From the NCBI GenBank assembly GCA_022711465.1, contig JAKLEZ010000013.1:106356-170355 (forward strand): DNA of 64,000 nt, in the 5' to 3' direction. Below are positions 8,626 to 17,676 of the stretch, piece after piece. This stretch comes from Planctomycetota bacterium (GTDB taxonomy: Bacteria > Planctomycetota > Phycisphaerae > UBA1845 > PWPN01). Position 1 is the first letter of the stretch, and each line of letters starts with the position of its first letter. Made by a program: the position numbers and the translations under genes. The notes under the pieces were generated by a model that worked only from the letters and a program-made list of their open reading frames with translations, made no database searches and was not told where the DNA came from.

Positions 8626-10017
8626 ATGAACATGAAAGAGTCTTTGCGGCTGGACACTCCGTATGTTCTGGACGACCATCTCGGCGACCATCGCCTGACC
8701 CGGGCGGATCTGACCGACCTGGAACCGCAGGTGCGGACCATCCTGAAGGAGATTGCCTCCGAGCGCAAGCACGGCAAGCATCGTTTTCGCGATTTGCCGC
8801 AGCTCAGGCTTCAGGTGGGTGAGATCAAGGAGCTCGTCACCGACTACCGCCCCAGCACCGACAACATGCTCGTGCTGGGCATCGGCGGGTCGGCCCTGGG
8901 TAACATTGCCCTGCAGACCGCCCTCAACTCGCCGGTCTACAACCTGCTGCCCGACGACCGGCGCCGCGGCCCACGGCTCTTTGTGCTCGACAACGTCGAC
9001 CCCATAGCTTGCGAGGCGGTATTCCAGTACGCCGGCTGGGATTGGTCGCGCACCCTGGTCAACGTGATCAGCAAGTCGGGTGAGACGGCCGAGACGTCGG
9101 CCCAGTTCCTCATCGTTCGTGACCGGCTGATCAAGGCCCTTGGCGAGAAGGCCGCTCGTGAGCGGATCGTGGTGACGACCGATGCCGCCCAGGGCACGAT
9201 GCGCTCGATCGTACAACAGGAGAAGTACCGGTCATTGACCGTTCCCGACGGTGTCGGCGGGCGATTCAGCGTGCTCTCGCCGGTGGGTCTGTTTTCCGCG
9301 GCCATGTGCGGCATCGACATTGAAGCCCTCCTGGCCGGGGCCGCTTCGATGGATGAACCGGTCAGTGATACCCACCCGGCCGAGAACATCGCCGCCCGGA
9401 TCGCCATGATCCACTATCTCTACGAGCAGCGCGGCAAACCCATGCACGTCATGATGTCCTACAGTCAGCAGCTCAAGGATCTGGCCGACTGGTACCGCCA
9501 GCTTTACGCCGAGAGCCTGGGCAAGATCCGCCCCAACGACGGCAAGTGCGTCGGGCCGACGCCGATCAAGGCCCTCGGGGCAACCGACCAGCATTCCCAG
9601 GTTCAACTCTATCGTGAAGGACCCAACGACAAGGTCTTCACGTTCCTGCAGGTGGACAACTTCCCCAACGATCCACGCATTCCCAGGGCTTTCGACGGCA
9701 TCGAGGCCATGCAGTATCTCGGCCGCAGCGAGAAAGGGACGCTTGGGGGGCTTCTCAACGCGGAGAAGACGGCGACCGAACTCGCCCTGCTCGCCAGCCA
9801 GCGGCCGTCGCTCACCGTCCATTTCCCGCGCGTGAACGAGCATACCGTGGGCCAGTTCCTCTACCTGTACGAAGCGGTGATCCCCATCATGGGCAAGCTG
9901 TACGGCATCGATCCTTACGATCAGCCGGCGGTGGAACTCGGCAAGAGGCTCACCTTCCACTTCATGGGCCGCAAGGGCTATGAAGAGCCGCCCAAGGAGA
10001 TCGGGAAGCAGCCATGA
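8626..10017 (+). CDS. pgi: Glucose-6-phosphate isomerase
   Basis: 463 residues, the short bacterial form. Recognisable segments are LGIGGSALGN, VISKSGETAETSAQF, VGGRFSVLSPVGLF, the family signature DNFPNDPRIP, and the late LGKRLTFHFMGRKGYE. It interconverts glucose-6-phosphate and fructose-6-phosphate in glycolysis. The start is three bases after the helicase stop, with the GGAAGAAG ribosome binding site inside the end of the helicase gene. The two are almost certainly one transcript, although their functions are unrelated. Confidence 0.93.
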   Translation: MNMKESLRLDTPYVLDDHLGDHRLTRADLTDLEPQVRTILKEIASERKHGKHRFRDLPQLRLQVGEIKELVTDYRPSTDNMLVLGIGGSALGNIALQTALNSPVYNLLPDDRRRGPRLFVLDNVDPIACEAVFQYAGWDWSRTLVNVISKSGETAETSAQFLIVRDRLIKALGEKAARERIVVTTDAAQGTMRSIVQQEKYRSLTVPDGVGGRFSVLSPVGLFSAAMCGIDIEALLAGAASMDEPVSDTHPAENIAARIAMIHYLYEQRGKPMHVMMSYSQQLKDLADWYRQLYAESLGKIRPNDGKCVGPTPIKALGATDQHSQVQLYREGPNDKVFTFLQVDNFPNDPRIPRAFDGIEAMQYLGRSEKGTLGGLLNAEKTATELALLASQRPSLTVHFPRVNEHTVGQFLYLYEAVIPIMGKLYGIDPYDQPAVELGKRLTFHFMGRKGYEEPPKEIGKQP

Positions 10018-10028
10018 GTGACGAGGGT

Positions 10029-10073
10029 AGCGGTCAGCAGTCAGCGGTCGGTGGTCAGCGGTCAGCGGTCAGC
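10029..10073. repeat. Short tandem heptamer repeat (GGTCAGC)n
   Basis: About six imperfect copies of the 7-base unit GGTCAGC lie in the gap after pgi. A related CTGA-rich stretch (CTGAATGCTGAT) follows at about 10088, and similar sequence (CATTCAGCACTCAGCG) is found at the mqnD start near 5044. The function is unknown. Confidence 0.75.
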
Positions 10074-10141
10074 CATGCGGGTGGTGCTGAATGCTGATCG
10101 CCGAGTGCCGATTGCTCTTGTTCCTGTTTCGGTTTTAGCTC

Positions 10142-11314
10142 ATGTTCCGAACCAACCTCTGGTGTTACCTGTGGGATCTGGTCGATGAAGGGATCGACGA
10201 CGTCCTTGATCGCCTCAAGGGGGAGGCCGGGGCCACGGGCGTTTCCGTCGCGGTCAACTACCACAGTGCCGATCAGCTCCGGCCGCACGGGCGGGTCGAG
10301 TCGCGGCGATTCCGCTCCGCTGGCGGGGCCCAGTTTCAGCCCAACGCGGCGCACTACGCGTCGACGCGGATGCGGCCGGTTCCCGCGGATTGGCTCCGGA
10401 AGGGGAACCCGCTTGCCGCAGTCGGGGAGGCGTGCGTCAAACGAGGGATGAGCCTTCGGGGCTGGCTGGTGTGCACGCACGGCTCGGTCGTGGCCGGGCG
10501 GTATCCGGGCTGCGCGGTGAAGGACGCCTTTGGCCAGCCGAGTCCCAACTGGCTGTGCCCGGTCAACCTGGACGTCCGCGAGTATCTCCGCGGGATGATT
10601 GAGGACCTGTCCCAGAACTACCCGTTCGAGACCATCGAACTGGAGCGGGCCACGTTTCCGGCCGACCTTCACACCCACTTCCACGACAAGATGGGCGTGG
10701 ATTTCGGTTTGGCGGGCGACTGGCTGCGCGGCCTGTGCCTGTGCGAATCGTGCCGGCAAGGCTGCTTCCGCGACGGCCTCGATGCCGCCAGAATCGTGGC
10801 CCTGGTCGAAGGATACCTGGACCGGGTGCTGACTGGCGACGAGCCGATCGGGCAGCGGATCGAGGAACTGGTGGACGCGGAACCGCTCCTGGAGGACTTC
10901 GCGGCCTGGCGGTGTGGCCAGATCACCTCGCTGATCAAGCTGCTCAAGACGTCGTGCCGTTCCCGGCTGGTGATGCACCGGAGCGGAGACCGATTCTGGT
11001 CGGCCGCCGACTTCGCCGCCATCGCCCCGCACTGCGATGCCCTGCTGCCCATCTTCTATGATACCGATCTGGAGGTGCTCAACAGGCTGGTTCAGGCTGC
11101 GGTTGAGGACACCGGCAGCGCCGAGCGGGTTGAACTGGGTCTCAGCGCGTGCACACCCCCGTGCAGTGGACCGGACCTGCTTGTTGCCGCCGTGAAGCGA
11201 GCCGTCGAGTTGGGTGTCCGGTCGGTCAACATCTACAACTATGGCCTGATCCCGCTATCCCGCCTGGAGTGGGTTCACCAGGCCACGCGCTACGCTCGGC
11301 GCGAAGCGGGCTAG
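10142..11314 (+). CDS. Conserved hypothetical protein, probable TIM-barrel glycosidase-like fold
   Basis: 390 residues with no signal peptide and no domain I can name. It begins MFRTNLWCYLWDL, and residues 30-45 (GVSVAVNYHSAD) look like a first barrel strand. A charged strand ETIELERATFP is followed by an acidic/His region, HTHFHDKMGVDF. The cluster CLCESCRQGC near residue 200 resembles the CFCSGCRERF motif in the family-10-like hydrolase at 47496. Both sit after a strand bearing acidic residues. The C-terminus has GVRSVNIYNYGL, like a last barrel strand. A glycosidase-like or enzyme role is inferred only from this pattern. The start lacks a clear ribosome binding site. The gene converges on the thymidylate-synthase-like gene with a 25-base gap. 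Confidence 0.7.
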   Translation: MFRTNLWCYLWDLVDEGIDDVLDRLKGEAGATGVSVAVNYHSADQLRPHGRVESRRFRSAGGAQFQPNAAHYASTRMRPVPADWLRKGNPLAAVGEACVKRGMSLRGWLVCTHGSVVAGRYPGCAVKDAFGQPSPNWLCPVNLDVREYLRGMIEDLSQNYPFETIELERATFPADLHTHFHDKMGVDFGLAGDWLRGLCLCESCRQGCFRDGLDAARIVALVEGYLDRVLTGDEPIGQRIEELVDAEPLLEDFAAWRCGQITSLIKLLKTSCRSRLVMHRSGDRFWSAADFAAIAPHCDALLPIFYDTDLEVLNRLVQAAVEDTGSAERVELGLSACTPPCSGPDLLVAAVKRAVELGVRSVNIYNYGLIPLSRLEWVHQATRYARREAG

Positions 11315-11339
11315 GCGGCGAAGGCTCCATCGGGGAAGA

Positions 11340-12176
11340 TCAGCCCGCCCGCTGCAGTTCCGCCAGGCGTTGGCGAACGAGTCGTTTCTTGGGCTCGGGC
11401 ATGTCCTCCTCGGCCAGGAGCGTGTTGCAGCCTTCGATGAACATGGACAGCCCGTGTGACCAGGGCCAGACCCGCTGTTCAGGTGAACGGGCGGCGACCA
11501 TCTTGAGGAAGCCCTCAAACTCCTGGAAGTAACTCCCGTAGATGTGAAACGAGTCCACGATGTGGCAGTACTCGCCGATCGGGACGCCGACCTGGCGGGC
11601 GACGTCGGCCTGGAGCTCGACGAAGGCGTACATGTTCATGAACGCGGCCTTGAAAGCGTCGTTGCTGCGCATGTGGACGTGCATGTTGAGCCGCCCGTTC
11701 TGAACACGGAAGTACATGCGTTGCAGGCAGGCAGGGTCGTGGATGCCAAGGTCGGCCCAGGCCTTCCAAGTCACCGCCTGGGCTCGGCGGGTGAAACCGC
11801 ACGTCTTGAGGAGGTTCACGCATCCGGCGATCTGGTCAATCCGCTCGGGCAGCCCCGGCACATCGTACGCGAACAACCGCTCGTGATAGGTGTATTCCCA
11901 CTTGCCCTCCTGGGGGGCGATCCAGTGATCGTGGACGCCGTAGAGGACCTCCGCCCGGTATTTCTCGAGGTCTTCGAGCCCGCCGGGAAACGCCCGGTGG
12001 ATGCGCGGGTCCGAAAGCGGCTCGGTGACGTGAATCATGGCGATCACGTCGCGGCTGTGGGGGTCGCCGGGTTTGTCATACTGCGTCGGGTAGCGGTCGC
12101 CATCGGCGTAACAGGCCAGCACGGCCTTCTCCCAGGCCAACGGCAGCGTCTTCTCCACCATGTAGATGCTCTTCAT
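11340..12176 (-). CDS. Thymidylate synthase-fold protein (ThyA-like, divergent)
   Basis: 278 residues; the ATG has GGAG six bases upstream. The C-terminal two thirds align with the ThyA superfamily. Cys150 in DPACLQRMYFRVQNGRL sits where the catalytic Cys is in PPCHxxFQF. HMRSND (170-173) replaces QRSxD, and DSFHIYGSYF (209-217) replaces GDxHIYxNH. The N-terminal half lacks the usual folate-site motifs, and the dUMP-specific Asn is not clear. It could be a true thymidylate synthase, a nucleotide hydroxymethylase, or a repurposed homologue. It follows murJ on the same strand with a 123-base gap. Confidence 0.72.
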   Translation of the reverse strand: MKSIYMVEKTLPLAWEKAVLACYADGDRYPTQYDKPGDPHSRDVIAMIHVTEPLSDPRIHRAFPGGLEDLEKYRAEVLYGVHDHWIAPQEGKWEYTYHERLFAYDVPGLPERIDQIAGCVNLLKTCGFTRRAQAVTWKAWADLGIHDPACLQRMYFRVQNGRLNMHVHMRSNDAFKAAFMNMYAFVELQADVARQVGVPIGEYCHIVDSFHIYGSYFQEFEGFLKMVAARSPEQRVWPWSHGLSMFIEGCNTLLAEEDMPEPKKRLVRQRLAELQRAG

Positions 12177-12299
12177 CGCGGTCTCCGTGACAGTCCCGAA
12201 TGCTCCCGGGGCGCCAACCTCACGGCCGCCAAGATACCGAGCGCGGCGGACGAGTCAATTGAATACCGCGAGGATCGTCATGCGCCGCCTGTGAAATGA

Positions 12300-13847
12300 C
12301 TAATGTCGGTGGAGTAGCTCATCAAGCTCGGAGCAGCGGACCAGTCGGGCGCCGGCCAGGAAGGCCAGTAGTCCGGTGAGGGTCAGAATCGCCACCTTCA
12401 GCAGTGAGGAATGGGCATAAGCCTGCCAGTCGCTCAAGATCCGGTTCACGCTGAGCACCGCCAAGGCCATGACCACCGTGGCCGCCGCGGATCGGCCGGT
12501 GGATGCCAGGATTTCTCGCCAGGGAATGTGTGGCAGCCGCTTGCTCAGGAACCAGATCAGCAGACCATCCTGAATCACCGCGCAGATGGTGGTTGCCAAC
12601 CCGATTCCCGGCTCCTCCAGGGGGAACACCAGGATCAGGTTGAGGGCCAGGTTGGCGGCCACCATGCCCCCGGCGATACGCAGCGGCGTCATCGGGTCCT
12701 TGATGGCGTAATACGCCCGGACCGCGATCTGGTTCGCCCCGAAGGCCCAAATGCCGGCGGCGAAGGTGATCACCGTGTTCGCCACCCGGACCGTGTCCAC
12801 CGCACTGAACTGGCCACGTTGGAAGAGTACCTGGACCAGCGGCTCGCGGATGAGAATGAGCCCCACCGTGCAGGGCAGACCCTCGAACATGACGATGCGC
12901 AGGCCCCGGGCCAGGGTCTTGGAGAGTCCGGGCAGATCGTTCTCGGCCGCATGCCGGGTCATGGCCGGGAAAATCGCGGTGGCCAGGGCGATAGCGAAGA
13001 CCCCGAGTGGGAACTGGTAAAGCCGCTGGGCATAGCCAAGCACGGCCGGGCCGCCGACGTGCGAGGTCACGAAGGCGTACGCGATCAGGCTGTCCAGAAA
13101 GGCATTGATCTGGATGGCGCTCAGGCCGATGGTCATTGGGACCATCGTTCGGGCGATGGTCCGCACGCATTCATCGCGTGTATCGATGGCCAGCGGCAGG
13201 CGCAACCCGGTGCGGCGCAGCGCGGTCCATTGCCAGCTGAGTTGGACCACGCCGGTGAACAGGACGACGATGCCCAGAACGTAAGCCTGGGGTACCAGGT
13301 TGTCCCGGGCGAAGATCCGGACGGTCGCCAGCATGGCGACGATTTCGAACACGTTCAGCAGGATCGGATTGGCCGCGGGCACCGCGAATTGGCCGAAGAT
13401 GTTCTGGATGCCGCCCAGGATGGCCGAGGCGCAGATGAAAACCATGTAGGGCAGCATGACCGCGGTGAGGCTGAGCGTCAGCAGATTGCGGTCGGTGGGT
13501 TCCACGAGGGGCCACAGCGCCAGGACGACCAGTTCGCCGGCCAGGGTCAATGCCACCAGAACGACGAGCAGCAGTCCCATCACCTTGCCGCTCAACCGGT
13601 CGACGGCTTCGCGTCCGCCGCGATGGAGCTGATCGGTCAGGACCGGAATGCTGGAGGCGGACAGGGCCCCTTCGCCGAACAGCCGGCGGAACAGGTTGGG
13701 GACCTGGAATCCGACGGTGAAGGCGGACATGACCCAACCGGCTCCGAAGACGTAGGCGAAGAGCATGTCCCGCCCGAGCCCGAGAATGCGCGAGACCAGG
13801 GTGAGGGCGCTGATGATCCGGGCCGATTTCAGAACCGAGACGGACAT
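12300..13847 (-). CDS. murJ: Lipid II flippase MurJ (MviN family)
   Basis: 515 residues if started at the ATG at 13847 (MSVSVLKSARIISALTLVSRILGLGRD), the classic MurJ N-terminus. The longer open frame to 14066 adds a low-quality extension. There are about 14 hydrophobic helices. Typical segments are FQVPNLFRRLFGEGALSAS in the first third, the VMLPYMVFIC helix, and FPLGVFAIALATAIFPAMT near the middle. MurJ moves lipid-linked peptidoglycan precursors across the inner membrane, so the organism likely makes a peptidoglycan wall. No clear ribosome binding site precedes the start. The terminator at 14065-14109 separates it from the ligase gene upstream. Confidence 0.9.
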   Translation of the reverse strand: MSVSVLKSARIISALTLVSRILGLGRDMLFAYVFGAGWVMSAFTVGFQVPNLFRRLFGEGALSASSIPVLTDQLHRGGREAVDRLSGKVMGLLLVVLVALTLAGELVVLALWPLVEPTDRNLLTLSLTAVMLPYMVFICASAILGGIQNIFGQFAVPAANPILLNVFEIVAMLATVRIFARDNLVPQAYVLGIVVLFTGVVQLSWQWTALRRTGLRLPLAIDTRDECVRTIARTMVPMTIGLSAIQINAFLDSLIAYAFVTSHVGGPAVLGYAQRLYQFPLGVFAIALATAIFPAMTRHAAENDLPGLSKTLARGLRIVMFEGLPCTVGLILIREPLVQVLFQRGQFSAVDTVRVANTVITFAAGIWAFGANQIAVRAYYAIKDPMTPLRIAGGMVAANLALNLILVFPLEEPGIGLATTICAVIQDGLLIWFLSKRLPHIPWREILASTGRSAAATVVMALAVLSVNRILSDWQAYAHSSLLKVAILTLTGLLAFLAGARLVRCSELDELLHRH

Positions 13848-14064
13848 GGGCGGAGAGAATACTGCCCACCGCATGGGCGAACAAGCGGCCTGTCGTGGGA
13901 TCCGGCGGGGGAAGTCGCCTCGGGAATCCTGCGAGGGCCGCGGACCGTTGGCGGGCCCTTCGCCCCATTCAAAGTGTTTTTCTGGGCCATCGTCACCAGC
14001 CGGAGCCCGCCGCGCGGGGCGTCTCCTGGATGGGCCCCCGGGGCATGCAGACGGGCGGCTGCGC

Positions 14065-14109
14065 AATAAAAACGGGATGTCCGCATCTCGGCCAAGATGA
14101 GGACATCCC
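14065..14109 (-). terminator. Strong intrinsic terminator (minus strand)
   Basis: Read on the minus strand, GGGATGTCC-TCATCT, a six-base loop, then AGATG-C-GGACATCCC forms a stem of about 14 pairs with one mismatch, followed by GTTTTTATT. It can end the ligase transcript or the short unit starting near 14197. Confidence 0.8.
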
Positions 14110-14200
14110 TGTGGGAAAGGGAAGAGGCCAGGGAGATCATCGACCCAATCGCTCTGTTCTCTTATACGCCCAGTCGGCGATTTGGTTCACGTTCTCTTAC
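14110..14200 (-). ncRNA. Candidate small RNA or leader with a 17-codon frame
   Basis: The unit starts just after TATAAT at 14209-14204 and ends in the terminator at 14109-14065. The total transcript would be about 130 bases. Inside it, a GTG at 14190 opens a 17-codon frame (VNQIADWAYKRTERLGR) that stops at 14137. The repeated AAGAGAAC occurs twice, before the GTG and mid-unit. No family was recognised. It could be a small RNA, a leader peptide, or a fragment of a lost gene. Confidence 0.35.
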
Positions 14201-14381
14201 CCTATTATAGGCGGACCGGACCCGATTATCTTTCATCCGATGGAGGATTTCAGGTGCATACCCATACGTCGGCTGGCCAACCGGGGTTCCGACAGCCTGC
14301 GCCTCTGCGGTGAGGCAGCTTGATCGGCTCGTACTTTCGAACGGGCGATCGGCTTGTGTGTGTTTCTCGGGGCGCCCGCCC

Positions 14382-17300
14382 TCACGGGTTCGGCATGGAG
14401 GCGGGGGCGGAGGCGGGTCGCGATACGACTGGAACAGGCGTGGTCGGCTCGGCCGGCATGCGCTGCTTGACGAAGGCCTGCAGCTCCGGATTGTCGGGAA
14501 AACGCTGTGTCAGAGCCATGAGAGCGGACTGGAAGCGTGCCGGGTCATCAAGGGCTTTCTCCGCTTCGGCCAGATGGTTCATGGCCGTCAGCGAGTCGCC
14601 GATCTCGAGCGAGACGTGGGTGGCCAGTAAGCGGGTGTTAGGCCAGTCGGGAGCCAGTCTCAGGCTCTTCTCCATGGCGTCGGCGAACCACGTGGGGCGA
14701 TCTTTCGGCGGAAAGAGACTGGCCATCTGTTGACAAAGCTCGCTGTAGCCGAGGCCTACCACGTAGTTCAGCTCCGCCTCGCTTTTGGCTTCCCGATTAC
14801 TCGTCAGTTGCCTGCGGGCCTGCTCCTCGTTGCCGCAGGCCAGCAGATAGAAGGCCAGATTGCGGTTGACGGCCCGGGTGTGATCCGGGCCGCCGGTCTT
14901 CGGCCACCGCTTGATCGAAGCCTGGCAGGATTCAAGCGCTTTTGCCGGTTCGTTCGGGAAGGCCAGCAGCAGGTACTCGGCCTGGTCGATGAGGGCCAGC
15001 GAGACCGCGGTGGGGAATCGCGGCTCGATTCGCTGGGACAGTGCGGCGGCCAGGCCGGCCAGGTCCGCCGCCCTGGCGAACTCACGGTTCAGCATCTGGG
15101 TTCTGGCCGCCAAGCGGACGGACTCGGGGATGTACGTTTCCAGGCAGGCTTTGGGATCGGAGTCCTGCAGGGCGGTCCGGGCGGCCTGGACATACCGGTC
15201 GAGCAGCAAGGAAAGGCTCTCGTCATCCATGAGCGACTCGATCGCGGCGTTGAATCCGTCGATCAGGTCGAGGCCCAGGGGCGAGCCCATCTCGAACGAG
15301 GCCGGCCAGAACGGTCCGCTTCGGAGCGGGAGTCTCAGGAAGTCGACGCGGTCGGTCAGGGACCTGTCGTCACACGCCCGGAACGCGCGCAGGCCGTGGA
15401 CCGGGTCAAGCCGATCCCGCTGGAACTCGGCCAGGAGCAGGGCCCGGATCCTTGGCAGATAGGACTGCGCTTTCTCGATCAGACCAAGCTTCTCCTGGAG
15501 ATGCTCGATCTGTTCCTGAATCATCTCAACATCGGCCATTCGCCCCGCCGCGTTCGGGTAGCCCGGCATCCGCGTCAGGAGCATCTCCCCGTTGGCGAGA
15601 GCCTTCTCTCGGTACGCACCGAAGGCGGCCACATCCTCGCGGATCAGATCCAGGACGCCGACCGGCAGCCGGTCCGGCCGCTCCTGACGGACCAGCATTC
15701 TCTGGAGCTGTTGCCAGCGATAGCCAGCCGCCTGCGTTGCCGTCATGTTGGCCAGGTTGGCCGCCGAAAGTTTCGCCTCCACGGAGAGGCGGCCGCTCGC
15801 GGCAATTTCCGCCTCCTTCAGGGCCGGGTCCCACTCCATCTTGGACGAGTGCTTGGTGACCGCGTAGTCGGCCAAGGCACCCTGCCAGTCCCGCGCCGAT
15901 ATCGCCAGCGTCGCTCCGCAGACCACCACGCCGGCCCCGAGTCCGGCCACCCGAGCCAATCCCCCGAATCGCCGGGCAGGCAGAGTGGTGTCCTCGACGC
16001 CGCGCGATGCCGCCCAAAGCAGGCCCACAACCGTCCAGTAGATGAGCGGCAAGCCCGGCATTCGAAGACCAACGTCCGTGGCTTCACAGGCCACAATCCC
16101 CACAAACGAGCCAAGCAGGGCGAAGATCGTCCATCGCTCACAGCCCGTCTTCGCCCGCTGCAAGGCGACCATGCCTGCCCAGCAGGTTGCCGCCAGAGCC
16201 AGGGCCGTCAGAATCAGACCGACCAACCCCAGGTCGGCCAGAATCTCCAGCCACTCGTTGTGGGCGTGCCCGAGCATCTCCGCCGGGAAGAGGCTCGGGT
16301 TCAACTCCGCTTCGTTCCGTGAGAAGGCTTGAGCCAGAAGCACGTAGCTTCCCTGGCCGTGCCCGATCAGCGGCCGCTCCATGAACAGGCTCAGGGCGTA
16401 CGACCAGCAGTAAAGCCGGAACACGGCCGTATCCGTCCGCCGACTCAGCCAGACGGCGGCCAGAATTGCCAGAACCACGAGCATGACCACCAGCAGGATG
16501 CGCCGCTTCCTGCCCGTCGCCAGACAGCAGCCGGCAATCATGAGGCCGACGGCCAGTCCCATCTGGGGACCGCGGGAGTCCGCCCAGTAGAAGGCCCATG
16601 AGAGGATGATCAACACTACACCCGAGACAGCCAGGCCCCAGATCAGCCGGGTGGCGGCCGAATCGGAGCCTGACGGACCACTCGAAGATGCACCGGAACG
16701 AGTGATACCCGCCAGTCGCAGCCCCGCCCCGACGAGGCCGCCGACTGCCATCATGATCCCCGGCAGCAGACATGCGGCGAAAAAGATCGGGTTGCCGATT
16801 GGGAACTTCAAGCGCTGGGCGGGGGCTCGTTCGATGTGGTACCAGATGCCAATGACTGCGGTGACCACAAGCACCGCGGTGAGTCCAAGGGCCACGTACC
16901 GGACGCCTCGGCTGGTCAACGTGCGGCCAAGGGCGATGGCCCAGAGGACGAAACCCAATTGGCGCAGCCCCTCGCCCCACGCAACCTCGGGCCAGGGTGA
17001 CCACCGGTAGCTGAGGATCGACCAGGCGGCCATTAACAGCAGGAACACTTGGGCGAGGTCCGATGAAGGAATGTCCCGGCGCAAGGCCGCCGAGTCCAGG
17101 CCGCGGGCCAGACCCGCCTCAGCCGATGGGCCTTCTTCGCGGCGCGATCTGCCGAACCAGGCGGTCGCGGCTACCAGGACGACGATGGCCGTACCGACCC
17201 CCTGCACCAGCCACTTGATCTCTACGCCCTGGCGGGTGGGATACTGGTGGTTGAAGACCATCAGACTGGTCAGGGCTCGCAGGGCCGAGCCTGGTTTCCA

Positions 17301-17483
17301 GGGCTTGTGGCCGACCTCAACTCCCTCGCCGGCGCTGATCAGGAGACAGCATGCGGCCAGAGTCACGATGGCTACCACGACCAGGACCTGTTCCGCAACG
17401 GTCAGCCCCGGCCGGTTGCCCTCCGCGCCCAGCAGCGGCTCGTTCTCGGTGATCCCTGTGTTGTTGATTGGCGATTCGGACAT
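14382..17483 (-). CDS. O-antigen ligase (Wzy_C) family membrane protein with C-terminal TPR-like region
   Basis: 1033 residues from the ATG at 17483 (MSESPINNTG); longer starts up to 17621 run into a repeat element. Residues about 25-480 hold around twelve membrane helices. The Wzy_C/O-antigen ligase signature is near residue 345: PLIGHGQGSYVLLAQAF, then LGHAHNEWLEILADLGLVGL. From about 500 to the end the protein is soluble and helical, with TPR-like spacing (EYLLLAFPNEPAKALESC, NLAFYLLACGNEEQARRQL, MNHLAEAEKALDDPARF). Family members join a polysaccharide to a lipid or protein acceptor at the periplasmic face, and the TPR region may hold partners. The C-terminal tail is Pro/Ala-rich. Confidence 0.82.
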   Translation of the reverse strand: MSESPINNTGITENEPLLGAEGNRPGLTVAEQVLVVVAIVTLAACCLLISAGEGVEVGHKPWKPGSALRALTSLMVFNHQYPTRQGVEIKWLVQGVGTAIVVLVAATAWFGRSRREEGPSAEAGLARGLDSAALRRDIPSSDLAQVFLLLMAAWSILSYRWSPWPEVAWGEGLRQLGFVLWAIALGRTLTSRGVRYVALGLTAVLVVTAVIGIWYHIERAPAQRLKFPIGNPIFFAACLLPGIMMAVGGLVGAGLRLAGITRSGASSSGPSGSDSAATRLIWGLAVSGVVLIILSWAFYWADSRGPQMGLAVGLMIAGCCLATGRKRRILLVVMLVVLAILAAVWLSRRTDTAVFRLYCWSYALSLFMERPLIGHGQGSYVLLAQAFSRNEAELNPSLFPAEMLGHAHNEWLEILADLGLVGLILTALALAATCWAGMVALQRAKTGCERWTIFALLGSFVGIVACEATDVGLRMPGLPLIYWTVVGLLWAASRGVEDTTLPARRFGGLARVAGLGAGVVVCGATLAISARDWQGALADYAVTKHSSKMEWDPALKEAEIAASGRLSVEAKLSAANLANMTATQAAGYRWQQLQRMLVRQERPDRLPVGVLDLIREDVAAFGAYREKALANGEMLLTRMPGYPNAAGRMADVEMIQEQIEHLQEKLGLIEKAQSYLPRIRALLLAEFQRDRLDPVHGLRAFRACDDRSLTDRVDFLRLPLRSGPFWPASFEMGSPLGLDLIDGFNAAIESLMDDESLSLLLDRYVQAARTALQDSDPKACLETYIPESVRLAARTQMLNREFARAADLAGLAAALSQRIEPRFPTAVSLALIDQAEYLLLAFPNEPAKALESCQASIKRWPKTGGPDHTRAVNRNLAFYLLACGNEEQARRQLTSNREAKSEAELNYVVGLGYSELCQQMASLFPPKDRPTWFADAMEKSLRLAPDWPNTRLLATHVSLEIGDSLTAMNHLAEAEKALDDPARFQSALMALTQRFPDNPELQAFVKQRMPAEPTTPVPVVSRPASAPASMPNP

Positions 17484-17565
17484 GGTTGTGGTCTCAGATG
17501 AGCAACCGGCTTTCAGCCACCGGTTTTCTTCACTTCGGCCCATAGAGCCTATCTCACTGGGGAGT

Positions 17566-17615
17566 GTGGGACAGGCTTCCAGCCTGTCACTTGACCGGCA
17601 AGATGCCAGTCCCAC
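17566..17615. repeat. Structured repeat: outer stem with two inner hairpins
   Basis: GTGGGAC (17566-17572) pairs with GTCCCAC (17609-17615). Inside are GACAGGCT-TCC-AGCCTGTC (17570-17588) and GGCA-AGA-TGCC (about 17597-17607). Since the outer stem and the first hairpin share bases, alternative folds are possible. The pattern looks like a dispersed REP-type element. It sits in the gap between the adenosyltransferase and the ligase gene. Confidence 0.7.
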
Positions 17616-17676
17616 GCCCAACGGGATAGACTCTCAGTCGACAGATGGGCTAACCGTCCGTCGTGCTTACCCAGTC

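Larger units (their letters stand above)
13848..14381. other. Intergenic region between ligase gene and murJ with a compact transcription unit
   Basis: 534 bases. On the minus strand it holds a TATAAT (14204-14209), a 17-codon GTG-started frame (14190-14137) and a strong terminator (14065-14109); see the separate entries. The part from 13848 to 14064 is GC-rich and holds nothing recognisable apart from the probable murJ promoter region. Confidence 0.5.

Noticed and set aside
12411..14069. 552-codon plus-strand frame opposite murJ
   Set aside because: It is rich in Gln, Gly, Asp and His, has no domain, and mirrors MurJ, whose motifs are complete.
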